Positions 43,749 to 52,692 of a DNA stretch of 64,000 bases are shown here, piece by piece. The stretch is from Microbispora sp. ZYX-F-249 (GTDB lineage: Bacteria > Actinomycetota > Actinomycetes > Streptosporangiales > Streptosporangiaceae), in contig NZ_JBDJAW010000001.1 of NCBI RefSeq assembly GCF_039649665.1, positions 372,001 to 436,000 on the forward strand, read 5' to 3'. Numbering within the stretch: position 1 is the stretch's first letter; each line of letters opens with the position of its first letter. The notes below the pieces were generated by a model. The model did no database searches and had not been told where the DNA came from. It saw only the letters and a program-made list of their open reading frames with translations. The translations under genes were made by a program, and so were the position numbers.

Positions 43749-44285
43749 ATGAAAGACGCTCTCGCGATTCACCGCTGGCTCCTCGCCCACCAGATCCACC
43801 ATGAGATCGTACGTCTTCCGCGCCCGTTGACATGCTCGGACGAGCTTCCCGAGGTGCTGGGGGTCACTCCCGAGACGTGCCTGTGCGTGTCGCTGTTCGA
43901 GGTGTCGACGCGCGGACGGGCACACGCTGTGGCCGTGGTGAGCGCGGTGAACTCCTGTCCCGGGCCGGCGGAGGTGGGCGCCGTCCTGCGCGCCCACAGG
44001 GTAACCCCCGCGTCCGCCTTCACCGTGAACTCCGCGACCGACTACGCGCACGGCCTGGTCTGCCCGCTGTTGCTGCCCGACGATCTGACCGTTCTCGTGG
44101 ACCAGCGGCTGATGGAGCGCATCGATCCCGACGAGGTCGTCCACACCGCGACCGGCGAGCGCCGGACCGCGTTGCGGTTGCGTGCCATCCACCTGTTCGA
44201 CCTGGTGGCGGCCAAGCCCGTCGACCTGAGCACCGCCCAAAGGAGGGGTCTCGCGAGCCTGGTGAGTCCTATGCGGACGGCATAG
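43749..44285 (+). CDS. YbaK/EbsC-fold protein (putative aminoacyl-tRNA deacylase homologue)
   Basis: 178 residues. The beginning, AIHRWLLAHQIHHEIVRLPRPLTCSDELPEVLGV, and the fold order resemble YbaK/ProX editing domains, which hydrolyse mischarged Cys- or Ala-tRNA. However the region where the family has its catalytic Lys (here TCLCVSLFEVSTRG) shows no Lys, so it may be inactive on tRNA. ATG 43749 has AAGGAG nine bases upstream. In mycobacteria a Nudix gene (mutT4) occupies this site. Function uncertain. Confidence 0.7.
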   Translation: MKDALAIHRWLLAHQIHHEIVRLPRPLTCSDELPEVLGVTPETCLCVSLFEVSTRGRAHAVAVVSAVNSCPGPAEVGAVLRAHRVTPASAFTVNSATDYAHGLVCPLLLPDDLTVLVDQRLMERIDPDEVVHTATGERRTALRLRAIHLFDLVAAKPVDLSTAQRRGLASLVSPMRTA

Positions 44286-44289
44286 GCCA

Positions 44290-44295
44290 TAGCAT
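44290..44295 (+). promoter_or_regulatory. -10 element in front of DUF6049-murJ operon
   Basis: TAGCAT ends seven bases before GTG 44303, the start of the ten-codon leader frame. Confidence 0.5.
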
Positions 44296-44302
44296 TCTGG
44301 GC

Positions 44303-44335
44303 GTGCGCCGTACCTCACCGCCGGCCGGCACATGA
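44303..44335 (+). CDS. Ten-codon leaderless leader peptide coupled to DUF6049 gene
   Basis: GTG CGC CGT and so on encodes MRRTSPPAGT and stops at TGA 44333-44335, overlapping the ATG of the DUF6049 gene (44332) as ATGA. The GTG sits exactly where a leaderless start is expected (seven bases after TAGCAT). The main gene has no visible Shine-Dalgarno, so terminating ribosomes could restart on it. The frame contains two consecutive Pro codons. This is inferred from sequence geometry only. Confidence 0.5.
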   Translation: MRRTSPPAGT

Positions 44336-46560
44336 TCCGTAAGGCCGCGCTGCTGACATTGCTGACCGCCCTGCTCGCATCCCCCGCGGGCATGGCCGGT
44401 ACGGCTGTCGCGGCGCCTCCGGGTCGTGCCGCGGCCGCGGCTCCGGCCGATCCGCTCCTCGTGAGCGAGATCACTCCGGAGGTCGTGCGCACCGCCGCCG
44501 CACCCGTGACGGTCGCGGGAACCGTGTCCGGCACGCCGGGGTCCTCCGTGCGGGTCGCCGTCCGCTACTCCCGGGGCCGGCCGTTCGCCTCCCGGACGGA
44601 GATGGCGGCCTACCTGGCCGAGCAGGGGTACGGAACCACCAACTGGAGCACCAGGATCCAGGCCACGCCGCTCGACCAGTCGGGGAAGCTCCCCTTCCGG
44701 TTCACCGTGACCCCTCAGGAGCTGGGCCTGCCCCGGCCGGGGGTCTACCCCTTCGAGGTCGAGGTGACCGACGCGGCGACCGGCCAGCGGCTCGGCATCG
44801 AGCGGACCTTCCTGACGTACGCCCCCAAGGGCGAGCAGATCCCCACGGTCAAGCTGGCCGTCGCCCTGCCGCTCGTGGACCGGCCACACCGCGCCGACGA
44901 CGCGACGTTCATGGACGACGACCTGTCCGGCTCGCTCGCATCCGGCCGCCTGGCGTCGCTGCTCCAGACCGCGCAGGACACCGGCGACGGGGTGACCTGG
45001 TTCGTCGACCCCGCCCTGCTCGACGACGTCCGCGTCCTGTCCTCCGGCCCCCGGAGCGTGAAGGGCACGCGCAAGAACGCCGACCCCGCCGCCGGCCAGT
45101 GGCTGAACGGACTGCGCAGCGCGCTGACGGACAAGACCGTCGTCGCCACGCCGTACGCCGACCCGGACGTGACGGCGCTCGTGCACCACGGCCTCGACAA
45201 GCAGGCCGCGGCGTCCGTGCAGCGCGGGGCCGCGCTGGCGACCGAACTGCTCGGCCGGGAGATCCGCGGCACCACCGCGTGGCCGGCCGGCGGCAAGATC
45301 GACCGTGACGCCGTGGACGAGCTGGCGATGTCGGGCGTCACGTCCGTGCTGCTGTCGGGGGACGCGCTGCCGCCGCGGGCCGCCCCGCAGGACGGGCAGC
45401 CCGTCCTTCCCCCGGCGCCGGCCACTCCCGACGCCGCGGCCAGGCTCGACACCGTCGCGGAGAACCCGGTCACCGCGCTGCTCGCCGACCCCACGCTCAG
45501 CAAGCTCCTCGGCGGGGACGTGTCCGCTCCCGGGGCCGCGATGCTCGCGCGGCAGCGGTTCCTCGCCGAGACCGCGATGATCGCCTTCGAGCAGCAGAGC
45601 CTGCAGACCGGTAACTTCGGCCAGACCGGGCAGACCGGGCAGACCGGGCAGGACACGACGGCGAAGACGGCCTCCCGCACGGTGATCGCGGCGCCCGAGT
45701 CGCACCTGTGGACCCCCGACCCGGCGTTCGTCTCCGGCCTCCTGCAGGCCGTCTCCGGCGCTCCCTGGCTGCGCATGACCCCGCTCGAGTCGGTCAAGCC
45801 CGGCCGGGCCGGGACGCCGCGCGGCGACCTGACCTACACCGATCGCGACCGCCAGGCCGAACTGGGCCGCTCCTACCTGGCCACCGTACGCAAGCTGGAG
45901 CGCAAGGCCGACGCCGTGGCCACCGTCACGGAGGAGCACACGGACGTCTTCCACACGGCCATACTCCGGCTGGCCTCCGCCTCCTGGCGAGGCGACGGCA
46001 AGCGGGCGGTCTCCTTCGCCGGCCAGGTGCAGAAGGCGATCGACGACCGCATCGGCCACGTGTCCGTCCTCGACACCCCGCGCGCGGTCGCGGGAAGCAA
46101 CGGCCAGGTCCCGGTGAGCGTGGCCAACAACCTGGACAAGGACATCCAGATCAAGGTCCGGGTCACCTCGGCCAGCAAGTCGCGGCTCGCGATCGACCGT
46201 CCCGGAGGGGTCTACGTGACCCCCACCACGAGGATCCTCGCGGGGCGCAGCCAGCTCGTGAACGTCCCGGTGATCGTCCGCAACGAGGGCGGCGACGCGA
46301 GCATCTCCGTGCAGCTGCTGACCGACGAGGACGAGAAGTACGGCAGCGCGGTGCGCGTCGTCGTGCGCGCGACCGGCTACACCGGCATCGCCCTCGTCAT
46401 CGTGGGTGCGGCCGTGGTCATCATGCTGGCCGCCGTGGTGATGCGCGTCCTGCGCCGCAGGTCGCGCAAGGCGTTCCCGTTCGCCGGGCCGAAGGACGAG
46501 GAGGGCCCGCCCGGGGACCGGCCGGGAGCCGTCCCGGCCGAGCGCACCCAGTCACCGTAG
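44332..46560 (+). CDS. DUF6049 secreted/membrane protein (Rv3909-like)
   Basis: 742 residues: signal peptide (RKAALLTLLTALLASPAGMAGTAVA), a large extracytoplasmic part, one membrane segment near the C-terminus (ALVIVGAAVVIMLAAVVM), and a short basic/acidic cytoplasmic tail. Size, topology and place between cca and murJ match the conserved actinobacterial protein known as Rv3909 in M. tuberculosis. Function unknown; linkage to murJ suggests cell-wall assembly. A TGQ repeat lies near residue 430. Confidence 0.85.
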   Translation: MIRKAALLTLLTALLASPAGMAGTAVAAPPGRAAAAAPADPLLVSEITPEVVRTAAAPVTVAGTVSGTPGSSVRVAVRYSRGRPFASRTEMAAYLAEQGYGTTNWSTRIQATPLDQSGKLPFRFTVTPQELGLPRPGVYPFEVEVTDAATGQRLGIERTFLTYAPKGEQIPTVKLAVALPLVDRPHRADDATFMDDDLSGSLASGRLASLLQTAQDTGDGVTWFVDPALLDDVRVLSSGPRSVKGTRKNADPAAGQWLNGLRSALTDKTVVATPYADPDVTALVHHGLDKQAAASVQRGAALATELLGREIRGTTAWPAGGKIDRDAVDELAMSGVTSVLLSGDALPPRAAPQDGQPVLPPAPATPDAAARLDTVAENPVTALLADPTLSKLLGGDVSAPGAAMLARQRFLAETAMIAFEQQSLQTGNFGQTGQTGQTGQDTTAKTASRTVIAAPESHLWTPDPAFVSGLLQAVSGAPWLRMTPLESVKPGRAGTPRGDLTYTDRDRQAELGRSYLATVRKLERKADAVATVTEEHTDVFHTAILRLASASWRGDGKRAVSFAGQVQKAIDDRIGHVSVLDTPRAVAGSNGQVPVSVANNLDKDIQIKVRVTSASKSRLAIDRPGGVYVTPTTRILAGRSQLVNVPVIVRNEGGDASISVQLLTDEDEKYGSAVRVVVRATGYTGIALVIVGAAVVIMLAAVVMRVLRRRSRKAFPFAGPKDEEGPPGDRPGAVPAERTQSP
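45622..45648 (+). repeat. 9-bp coding tandem repeat, three copies
   Basis: CAGACCGGG repeated at 45622, 45631 and 45640 encodes (QTG)3 in the DUF6049 protein; in-frame length variation would be tolerated. Confidence 0.85.
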
Positions 46561-46595
46561 TTGGGACCATCCGGAGGAAGGCGGCCAGGAACACC

Positions 46596-48194
46596 ATGAG
46601 CAGGATGCTGCGGGCCAGCGCGATCATGGCGGCCGGGACGATGGTCTCGCGGCTCACCGGCTTCGTCCGTACGGCGATGCTCGCCGCCGCCATCGGGACC
46701 TTCGCCCTGGGCGACGCGTACAACGCGGCCTACATGATCCCGTACATCCTGCTGGACCTGCTGCTCCAGGGCGTGCTGAGCAGCGTGATCGTGCCGGTGA
46801 TCGTCCGGGCGCAGCGGCGCGACCCGGACGGGGGGCAGGCGTTCGAACAGCGGCTGATGACGCTGGCGGTGATCGTGCTGACGGCCGTCGCGCTCGTCGG
46901 CGTGCTGCTGGCCCGGCCGATCATGGACCTCTACACCGCCTCGAACTGGACCGAGCACAAGGTCGAGGTGGCCGCCACGCTGGCCAGGTACATGCTCCCC
47001 CAGATCGCGTTCTTCGGGATCGGTTCGCTGGCCGGGGCGATCCTCAACACCCGGGACAGGTTCGCCGCCCCGATGTGGGCGCCGGTGCTCAACAACATCG
47101 TGGTCATGGGAGTCCTGGCCGCCTACTACGCCGTCGCGTCGTCCGACATCGACAAGGTGAGCGATCGCGACCTCGCGTTGCTCGGTCTCGGCACGACCGG
47201 CGGCATCGTGGCGCAGGCGGTGGTTCTGATCATCGCGCTGCACCGGGCGGGCTTCCGGTTCCGTCCCCGGCTCGGGCTGCGCGGCTCCGGGCTGGGAGAG
47301 GCGGCCAGGGCCGCCGTGTGGACGTTCGCCTACACCGGCATCACGCAGATCGGTTTCTGGGTCACCACCAAGCTCGCGACCGGTGCGGGCGCACGGGCCC
47401 CCGGCGCGGGCAACAGCGCGTGGGCGTACGCCTTCCAGCTCTTCCAGCTCCCGTACGGGATCATCGCGGTGTCGGTGATCACGGCGATGCTGCCGAGGAT
47501 GAGCAGGCACGTCGCCGACGGCGAGCTGGACTCGGTGCGCACGGAGTTCGCCTCGGCGGTGCGGCTGGTCTCGTCCGTGATCGTTCCCGCGGGACTGCTG
47601 CTGATGGTCCTCGGCCCGTCGGTCACCACGCTGATCTTCTCGTGGGGCCGTATGACCACGACCGACGCGATCTACATCGGCCACGTGCTGCAGGTGTTCG
47701 GCGTCGCGCTCGTGCCGTTCTCGATCTTCCAGCTCCTGCTGCGGGTCTTCTACAGCTTCGGCGACACCCGGACGCCGGCGATCATGGCGGGGGTGAACGT
47801 GGCGATCAACGCGACGCTCAGCCTGGTCGCCTACTTCACGCTTCCCGACCGGTACGTCATCATCGGGCTGGCGTTCTCCTACCTCATCACCTACGTCGTG
47901 CTCTGCGTCGTCGCGTGGGTGCTGGCCGGCCGGAAGGTCGGCGGGCTCGGCGGCCGCGAGGTCACCGCCGGCCTCGGCCGGATGTACGCGGCGGCGATCC
48001 CGGCCGCCGCGCTGGCGCTGGCGGTCCTGTGGCTGGCCCGGGAGATCACCTCGATCACCGCGGTGAGCTCGGCCGTGGTGCTCGCGGTGGGCGGCGGCGC
48101 CGGGCTGCTGCTGTACATGGTGGCCGCGCACCGGCTGCGGGTGCCCGAGGTCCGCTCCATCATTGGACTTGTCGCAAGCCGGGTAGGACGGTAA
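46596..48194 (+). CDS. murJ: Lipid II flippase MurJ (MviN)
   Basis: 532 residues, 14 membrane segments. The N-terminus ASAIMAAGTMVSRLTGFVRTAMLAAAIG is the MurJ signature, with the conserved Arg residues facing the central cavity, and LPRMSRHVADGE follows the eighth segment. It moves lipid II across the membrane for peptidoglycan synthesis. It has no pseudokinase domain attached; that domain is encoded by the next gene. AGGAACACC precedes the ATG; 35 bp follow the DUF6049 stop, so they form an operon. Confidence 0.95.
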   Translation: MSRMLRASAIMAAGTMVSRLTGFVRTAMLAAAIGTFALGDAYNAAYMIPYILLDLLLQGVLSSVIVPVIVRAQRRDPDGGQAFEQRLMTLAVIVLTAVALVGVLLARPIMDLYTASNWTEHKVEVAATLARYMLPQIAFFGIGSLAGAILNTRDRFAAPMWAPVLNNIVVMGVLAAYYAVASSDIDKVSDRDLALLGLGTTGGIVAQAVVLIIALHRAGFRFRPRLGLRGSGLGEAARAAVWTFAYTGITQIGFWVTTKLATGAGARAPGAGNSAWAYAFQLFQLPYGIIAVSVITAMLPRMSRHVADGELDSVRTEFASAVRLVSSVIVPAGLLLMVLGPSVTTLIFSWGRMTTTDAIYIGHVLQVFGVALVPFSIFQLLLRVFYSFGDTRTPAIMAGVNVAINATLSLVAYFTLPDRYVIIGLAFSYLITYVVLCVVAWVLAGRKVGGLGGREVTAGLGRMYAAAIPAAALALAVLWLAREITSITAVSSAVVLAVGGGAGLLLYMVAAHRLRVPEVRSIIGLVASRVGR

Positions 48195-48466
48195 GAGTCC
48201 TCAAGAGCGACCGGCAACTGGAAGGTAACCCAGAAGTCCGATTCGGACGTTTTCCATCGGGAAGGCGGGCACAAGCGGCACGGCACTAGCATGGTGCGCC
48301 AGGGAGTGCGTCCCGCAGATCTTGTCCGACCGGTGGAGGCGGCAGGCAGGAGGTCTCAGGGACGCGATCTGGAGTATCGGACCGGCGAGCGGAAGCGGGA
48401 AGGCGTGGGCGGAACCACCCGGCATCGGCTGAGGCATGCCGACGGGCCGCGGAGCGGGGCGGCCGT
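48195..48466. other. 272-bp gap between murJ and pseudokinase gene
   Basis: No gene is seen. TAGCAT at 48287-48292 resembles the -10 hexamer used elsewhere, and would give a transcript starting near 48300 with a leader of about 167 bases. Confidence 0.4.
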
Positions 48467-49969
48467 ATGAGCATGTCCACGGTCGAACCGGGGACCCGGC
48501 TGGCGGATCGGTTCCGCCTCGAGGACCGGGTGCACGAGTCCGCCGGCGCGACCCTGTGGAAGGCCCTGGACGAGATCCTCGCCCGGCCGGTCGCGGTCCA
48601 CACGTTCGCGCCCGACTTCCCCCGGGTCCAGGAGGTGGTCACCGCCGCCCGCCTGGCGAGCCGCCTGACCGACCCCCGCCTCACCCAGGTCTTCGACGCG
48701 GCCGACGAGGACGGCACCGCGTACGTCGTGAGCGAGTGGGTGAGCGGGGACTCGCTCCTCGACCTGCTGGAGAGCGGGCCGGTCGAGCCCGAGCGCGGCG
48801 CGGCCCTGGTCGCCGAGGCGGCCGAGGCCCTGGCGCACGCGCACGCGGCCGGCCTCCCCCACCTGCACCTCACCCCCGGCCGCCTGGTCTGGACGAGCGG
48901 CGGCACGGTCAAGCTCCTCGGGCTCGCCGTCGACGCCGCGATCCTCGACCTGAGCAGCGACGAGCCCGCCCGGGAGGACGCCGAGGGGCTGGGCCGTCTG
49001 CTCTACGCGGCGCTGACCGGGCACTGGCCCGGCGACTCCGACTGCGGACTGCCCGCCGCACCGCTGGACGACGGCAAGGTCTGCACGCCACGACAGGTCA
49101 CCGCGGGAGTCCCCGGCTACCTGGATGCCATCACCTGCCGCGCGCTGCTGCAGGAGTCCCGGCGGGGGCAGCCCCCGCTGGCCACCCCGGCCCAGGTGGC
49201 CGAGGCCCTCGCCGAGGTGCCCCGCCCCGCGCCGGCCCCCGTCACCACCGCGCCGCCCGCGCTGAACCTGCACAGCGAGGCGCCGGACGGGGTGGGCATG
49301 TCGACCATGCCGCCGCGCATGCAGTCCCAGATGACGATGGTCCCCCCGCCGCGCCCGCAGACGGGCACCGCGAGCAAGATCCTGCTGACCGTCATCGTCC
49401 TGCTCGTGATGGCCGCGGTCGGCGTCGGCGCCTGGACCGTGGGCAAGAACCTCGGCAACACCCCGAGGGGAGTGGCCCAGTCGGACGCCGCGCGGTCCCC
49501 GTCCCCCTCGGTCAAGCCGGTCACGGTCAAGCCGGTGAGCGCGGCGGGATTCGACCCCCTCGGTTCCGACCGCGCCGAGAAGCCGGAGATCGCCCCGCTC
49601 GCCATCGACGGCAAGCCGTCCACCGACTGGCACACCGACAGCTACAGCAGTGCCGACCTGGGACGGCTCAAGGACGGTGTCGGGCTCATCCTCGACATGG
49701 GCAAGCCGGTCCCCATCGCCGACGTGGTCGTTTCCCTGGGCAACGGCGGCGGCGCGACGGTGCAGCTCAAGGTGGGCGACGCGGCGGAGCTGTCCTCGCT
49801 GAGGACCGTGGCGGAGAAGAAGGGCGCGTCGGGTTCGGTGACGCTCACGCCGGAAAAGGCCACCACAGGCCAGTACGTTTTGATCTGGTTCACCCGACTT
49901 CCCCCCTACAACGGCCAGTATCGTGGCACTATCTACGACGTAACGGTGCATTCCCCCGGATCGGCATAG
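48467..49969 (+). CDS. Membrane pseudokinase partner of MurJ
   Basis: 500 residues. Residues about 12-250 have a protein-kinase-like fold but lack key catalytic residues: VAVH replaces VAIK (His45 for Lys), HLHLTPGRL replaces HRDLKPxN, and LGL replaces DFG. A Pro-rich linker, one membrane segment (304-325) and an extracytoplasmic beta-rich domain (DGKPSTDWHTDSYSSADL, discoidin-like) follow. In mycobacteria this unit is fused to MurJ and its phosphorylated form recruits FhaA; here it is a separate gene 272 bp downstream of murJ. ATG 48467 follows GGAGCGGGG. Confidence 0.88.
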   Translation: MSMSTVEPGTRLADRFRLEDRVHESAGATLWKALDEILARPVAVHTFAPDFPRVQEVVTAARLASRLTDPRLTQVFDAADEDGTAYVVSEWVSGDSLLDLLESGPVEPERGAALVAEAAEALAHAHAAGLPHLHLTPGRLVWTSGGTVKLLGLAVDAAILDLSSDEPAREDAEGLGRLLYAALTGHWPGDSDCGLPAAPLDDGKVCTPRQVTAGVPGYLDAITCRALLQESRRGQPPLATPAQVAEALAEVPRPAPAPVTTAPPALNLHSEAPDGVGMSTMPPRMQSQMTMVPPPRPQTGTASKILLTVIVLLVMAAVGVGAWTVGKNLGNTPRGVAQSDAARSPSPSVKPVTVKPVSAAGFDPLGSDRAEKPEIAPLAIDGKPSTDWHTDSYSSADLGRLKDGVGLILDMGKPVPIADVVVSLGNGGGATVQLKVGDAAELSSLRTVAEKKGASGSVTLTPEKATTGQYVLIWFTRLPPYNGQYRGTIYDVTVHSPGSA

Positions 49970-49978
49970 CAGGGACTT

Positions 49979-50620
49979 GTGAATTCCCCACCAGACAATC
50001 CCCCGACGGCTGAGCACGCGCTGCGCGCGATGTCCGATGCCGATCTGCTGACCCGCCACCTCGGCGGTGACCCTCACGCGTTCAGCGAGATCGTCAGGCG
50101 GCACCGCGACCGGATGTGGGCGGTCGCCCTGCGTACGCTCGGCGATCCCGACGAGGCGGCCGACGCGGTTCAGGACGCTTTCGTCTCGGCCTACCGCAAG
50201 GCGGACAGCTTCCGCGGCGAGGCGGCGGTCACGACGTGGCTCCACCGCATCGTGGTCAACGCCTGTCTCGACCGCATGCGCCGCAAGTCGGTGCGCCCGG
50301 TCGCCGACGACGAGCTCATCGAGGCCGCGGAGCGCGACGCCCCGGCCACCGACCACGCGGGCGAGCGCGAGGTGTCCCTGGAGGTCACGGCGGCGCTCAA
50401 GCTGCTGCCGCCCGACCAGAGGGCGGCTCTCGTGCTGGTCGACATGATGGGGTACGCGGTGGACGACGCGGCGGCGGTGCTGGGGGTCCCTCCGGGCACC
50501 GTGAAGAGCCGCTGTGCGCGGGGCCGCGCGAAACTCGCCCCGATTCTTTCGCATCTACGGAACCGATCCGACCTCACTCGCGTCTCATCCGGGAAGGGAG
50601 CAGAACTTCGTGACGGGTGA
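49979..50620 (+). CDS. sigM: ECF RNA polymerase sigma factor SigM
   Basis: 213 residues: sigma region 2 (DPHAFSEIVRRHRDRMWAVALRTLGDPDEAADAVQDAFVSAYRK) and region 4 (LKLLPPDQRAALVLVDMMGYAVDDAAAVLGVPPGTVKSR). Position between the MurJ pseudokinase and the anti-sigma/trxBA genes is that of SigM in mycobacteria and Streptomyces. It controls a stress regulon. GTG start; its end overlaps the anti-sigma gene by 11 bases. Confidence 0.93.
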   Translation: MNSPPDNPPTAEHALRAMSDADLLTRHLGGDPHAFSEIVRRHRDRMWAVALRTLGDPDEAADAVQDAFVSAYRKADSFRGEAAVTTWLHRIVVNACLDRMRRKSVRPVADDELIEAAERDAPATDHAGEREVSLEVTAALKLLPPDQRAALVLVDMMGYAVDDAAAVLGVPPGTVKSRCARGRAKLAPILSHLRNRSDLTRVSSGKGAELRDG

Positions 50621-51533
50621 CACGCACTACGACCTGGAGGTTCTCGCCGAGCTGGCGGAGGGTCTCCTCGACGACATGACGGCCCGGCGGGTCCGCGAGC
50701 ATCTCGCGGTCTGCGACCCCTGCGGGGAGAGCCTTGCCGACCTGGCCGCGGTCCGCGAGGTCCTGGCGGCGGTGCCGGTGCCGGCGATGCCTTTGGGCGT
50801 CGCCAAGCGCATCGACCGGGCACTGGCCGCCGAGGCTCCGGACTGGGACCGCATCATGCGGGACGCCCCTTGGGACAGCGCTCCACTGGAGAGCGTCCCG
50901 TGGGAGACGGTCGAGCCTCTGGTCGAAAGCACGGTGGCCGATTCCGCGGAGCCGGAGCGCGAGCCCGCGCCGGTCGCTCCACTGGGAGTCGTCGCCGACG
51001 ACGGCACGATCCGGCCGGCCAGGCGCCGCTCCGGGACGCGTACGGCGGGCGGGAAGGCGTCCAGACGGCGCGCTTGGGCCATGCCTGCCGTGGCCGCGGC
51101 GGCCGCGGCCGTGGTGATCGGGAGCGGCGGTCTCGCCACCGGGCTGCTCTCGTTCGGCGACTCGCCGGCGCAGCAGGTGGTGAGCCAGGGCGAGCCCGGC
51201 CAGAGCCCGGCCAAGGTCCAGGCGCTGACCTACTCGACCTACGCCAGCGGCCACAACTACACAAGCCGGGAGCTGCGCGGGCCGCTGCTGGGGTATTTCG
51301 GCGTGGCGCCCGGCTCCGGCACCAACGACGACGAGGACCTCGACACCTGCGTCAAGCGGTTCTCGAACGAGCTCGACCGCACGCCCATCGGCGTCGACAA
51401 GGCCCTCTACAACGGCAACGAGGCCACCATCATGGCGTTCTGGGAGGACAAGAGCATGAACGCCGTCCGGGTGGTCGTCGTGGACTCCGGGTGCCGCAAG
51501 CTGCGCCCCGAGGGTCTGGCCTCCTGGAAGTGA
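50610..51533 (+). CDS. Membrane anti-sigma factor for SigM
   Basis: 307 residues: N-terminal zinc-associated anti-sigma domain with HLAVCDPC (Hx3Cx2C), an acidic linker, one membrane segment ([19 protein letters not shown]), and an external domain with two Cys. GTG 50610 has AAGGGAG upstream and overlaps the sigM end, as anti-sigma genes usually do. It holds SigM inactive at the membrane; the activating signal is unknown. Confidence 0.88.
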   Translation: MTGDTHYDLEVLAELAEGLLDDMTARRVREHLAVCDPCGESLADLAAVREVLAAVPVPAMPLGVAKRIDRALAAEAPDWDRIMRDAPWDSAPLESVPWETVEPLVESTVADSAEPEREPAPVAPLGVVADDGTIRPARRRSGTRTAGGKASRRRAWAMPAVAAAAAAVVIGSGGLATGLLSFGDSPAQQVVSQGEPGQSPAKVQALTYSTYASGHNYTSRELRGPLLGYFGVAPGSGTNDDEDLDTCVKRFSNELDRTPIGVDKALYNGNEATIMAFWEDKSMNAVRVVVVDSGCRKLRPEGLASWK

Positions 51534-51562
51534 CCACGCGGCGAGAGCCGTACCATCAGCAG

Positions 51563-51599
51563 TGACGAAGCCCCCCGCGACCTCCGGGGGGCTTCGTCA
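51563..51599 (+). terminator. Perfect 15-bp hairpin terminator after anti-sigma gene
   Basis: TGACGAAGCCCCCCG (51563-51577) pairs with CGGGGGGCTTCGTCA (51585-51599) over a seven-base loop. It separates the sigM operon from trxBA. Confidence 0.9.
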
Positions 51600-51615
51600 T
51601 GACAGGGGTCGGCCC

Positions 51616-51642
51616 GGGAATGACCGGGGCCTAGGATCTGTT
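51616..51642 (+). promoter_or_regulatory. SigR-type promoter of trxBA
   Basis: GGGAAT (51616-51621), exactly 18 bases, then GTT (51640-51642). This is the consensus recognised by the oxidative-stress sigma factor SigR of Streptomyces, GGAAT-N18-GTT, which drives trxBA there. It lies 43 bases before the trxB start codon. Confidence 0.8.
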
Positions 51643-51684
51643 GACGGCACTGCACATCCACCGGGATCGAAGAAGGCGGGTCCG

Positions 51685-52614
51685 TTGAGCGACGTTCGAA
51701 ACGTGATCATCATCGGGTCGGGGCCGGCCGGCTACACGGCGGCCGTCTACACCGCGCGCGCGGACCTCAAGCCGCTCGTCTTCGAGGGCTCGGTCACCGC
51801 GGGTGGCGCCCTGATGAACACCACCGACGTGGAGAACTTCCCCGGGTTCCCGGACGGCATCATGGGCCCGGACCTGATGGACAACTTCCGCAAGCAGGCC
51901 GAGCGGTTCGGCGCCGAGCTGGTCGCCGACGACGTGGTCGAGGTGGACCTGCGGGCCGACCCGAAGGTCGTCAAGACCTACACCGACACCTACTACGCCA
52001 AGGCGGTCATCCTCGCCACCGGCTCGAGCTACCGCGAGCTGGGACTGGACAACGAGAAGCGGCTGTCCGGCCGGGGCGTCTCCTGGTGTGCCACGTGTGA
52101 CGGGTTCTTCTTCCGCGACCAGGACATCGTGGTGGTCGGCGGCGGCGACACGGCGATGGAGGAAGCGATCTTCCTGACCCGGTTCGCGAAGTCGGTGACG
52201 GTGATCCACCGCCGCGACTCGCTGCGCGCCAGCAAGATCATGCAGGATCGGGCGTTCGCGAACGAGAAGATCCGCTTTGTCTGGGACAGCGAGGTCGCCG
52301 ACGTGCTCGGCGAGGAGCGGGTGTCCGGAGTCCGGGTGCGCAACGTCAAGACCGGCGAGGAGACCGACCTCCCGGTGGGGGGCGTCTTCATCGCCATCGG
52401 GCACGAGCCCCGCACCGACATCGTCAAGGGTCAGGTCGATCTCGACGAGGAGGGGTACATCACGGTCGATTCCCCGTCGACGCGCACGAACATCGACGGC
52501 GTGTTCGCGGCCGGGGACGTGGTCGACCACACCTATCGTCAGGCGATCACGGCGGCCGGGACCGGATGCGCGGCGGCGCTCGACGCCGAGCGCTGGCTGA
52601 CGCTGAACGCCTGA
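51685..52614 (+). CDS. trxB: Thioredoxin reductase
   Basis: 309 residues: FAD-binding GSGPAG at 11-16, redox pair CATC at 135-138, NADPH-binding [10 protein letters not shown] and C-terminal FAD motif [10 protein letters not shown]. It reduces thioredoxin with NADPH. The start is TTG 51685, about nine bases after GAAGG. First gene of trxBA behind a SigR-type promoter. Confidence 0.96.
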   Translation: MSDVRNVIIIGSGPAGYTAAVYTARADLKPLVFEGSVTAGGALMNTTDVENFPGFPDGIMGPDLMDNFRKQAERFGAELVADDVVEVDLRADPKVVKTYTDTYYAKAVILATGSSYRELGLDNEKRLSGRGVSWCATCDGFFFRDQDIVVVGGGDTAMEEAIFLTRFAKSVTVIHRRDSLRASKIMQDRAFANEKIRFVWDSEVADVLGEERVSGVRVRNVKTGEETDLPVGGVFIAIGHEPRTDIVKGQVDLDEEGYITVDSPSTRTNIDGVFAAGDVVDHTYRQAITAAGTGCAAALDAERWLTLNA

Positions 52615-52692
52615 GTCCCGGCACCGGGAATGCGGGGACCGTCCCCGCGGTTGTCTGCACCGCCACACCACTCACGCAAGGGGAGAGATACC

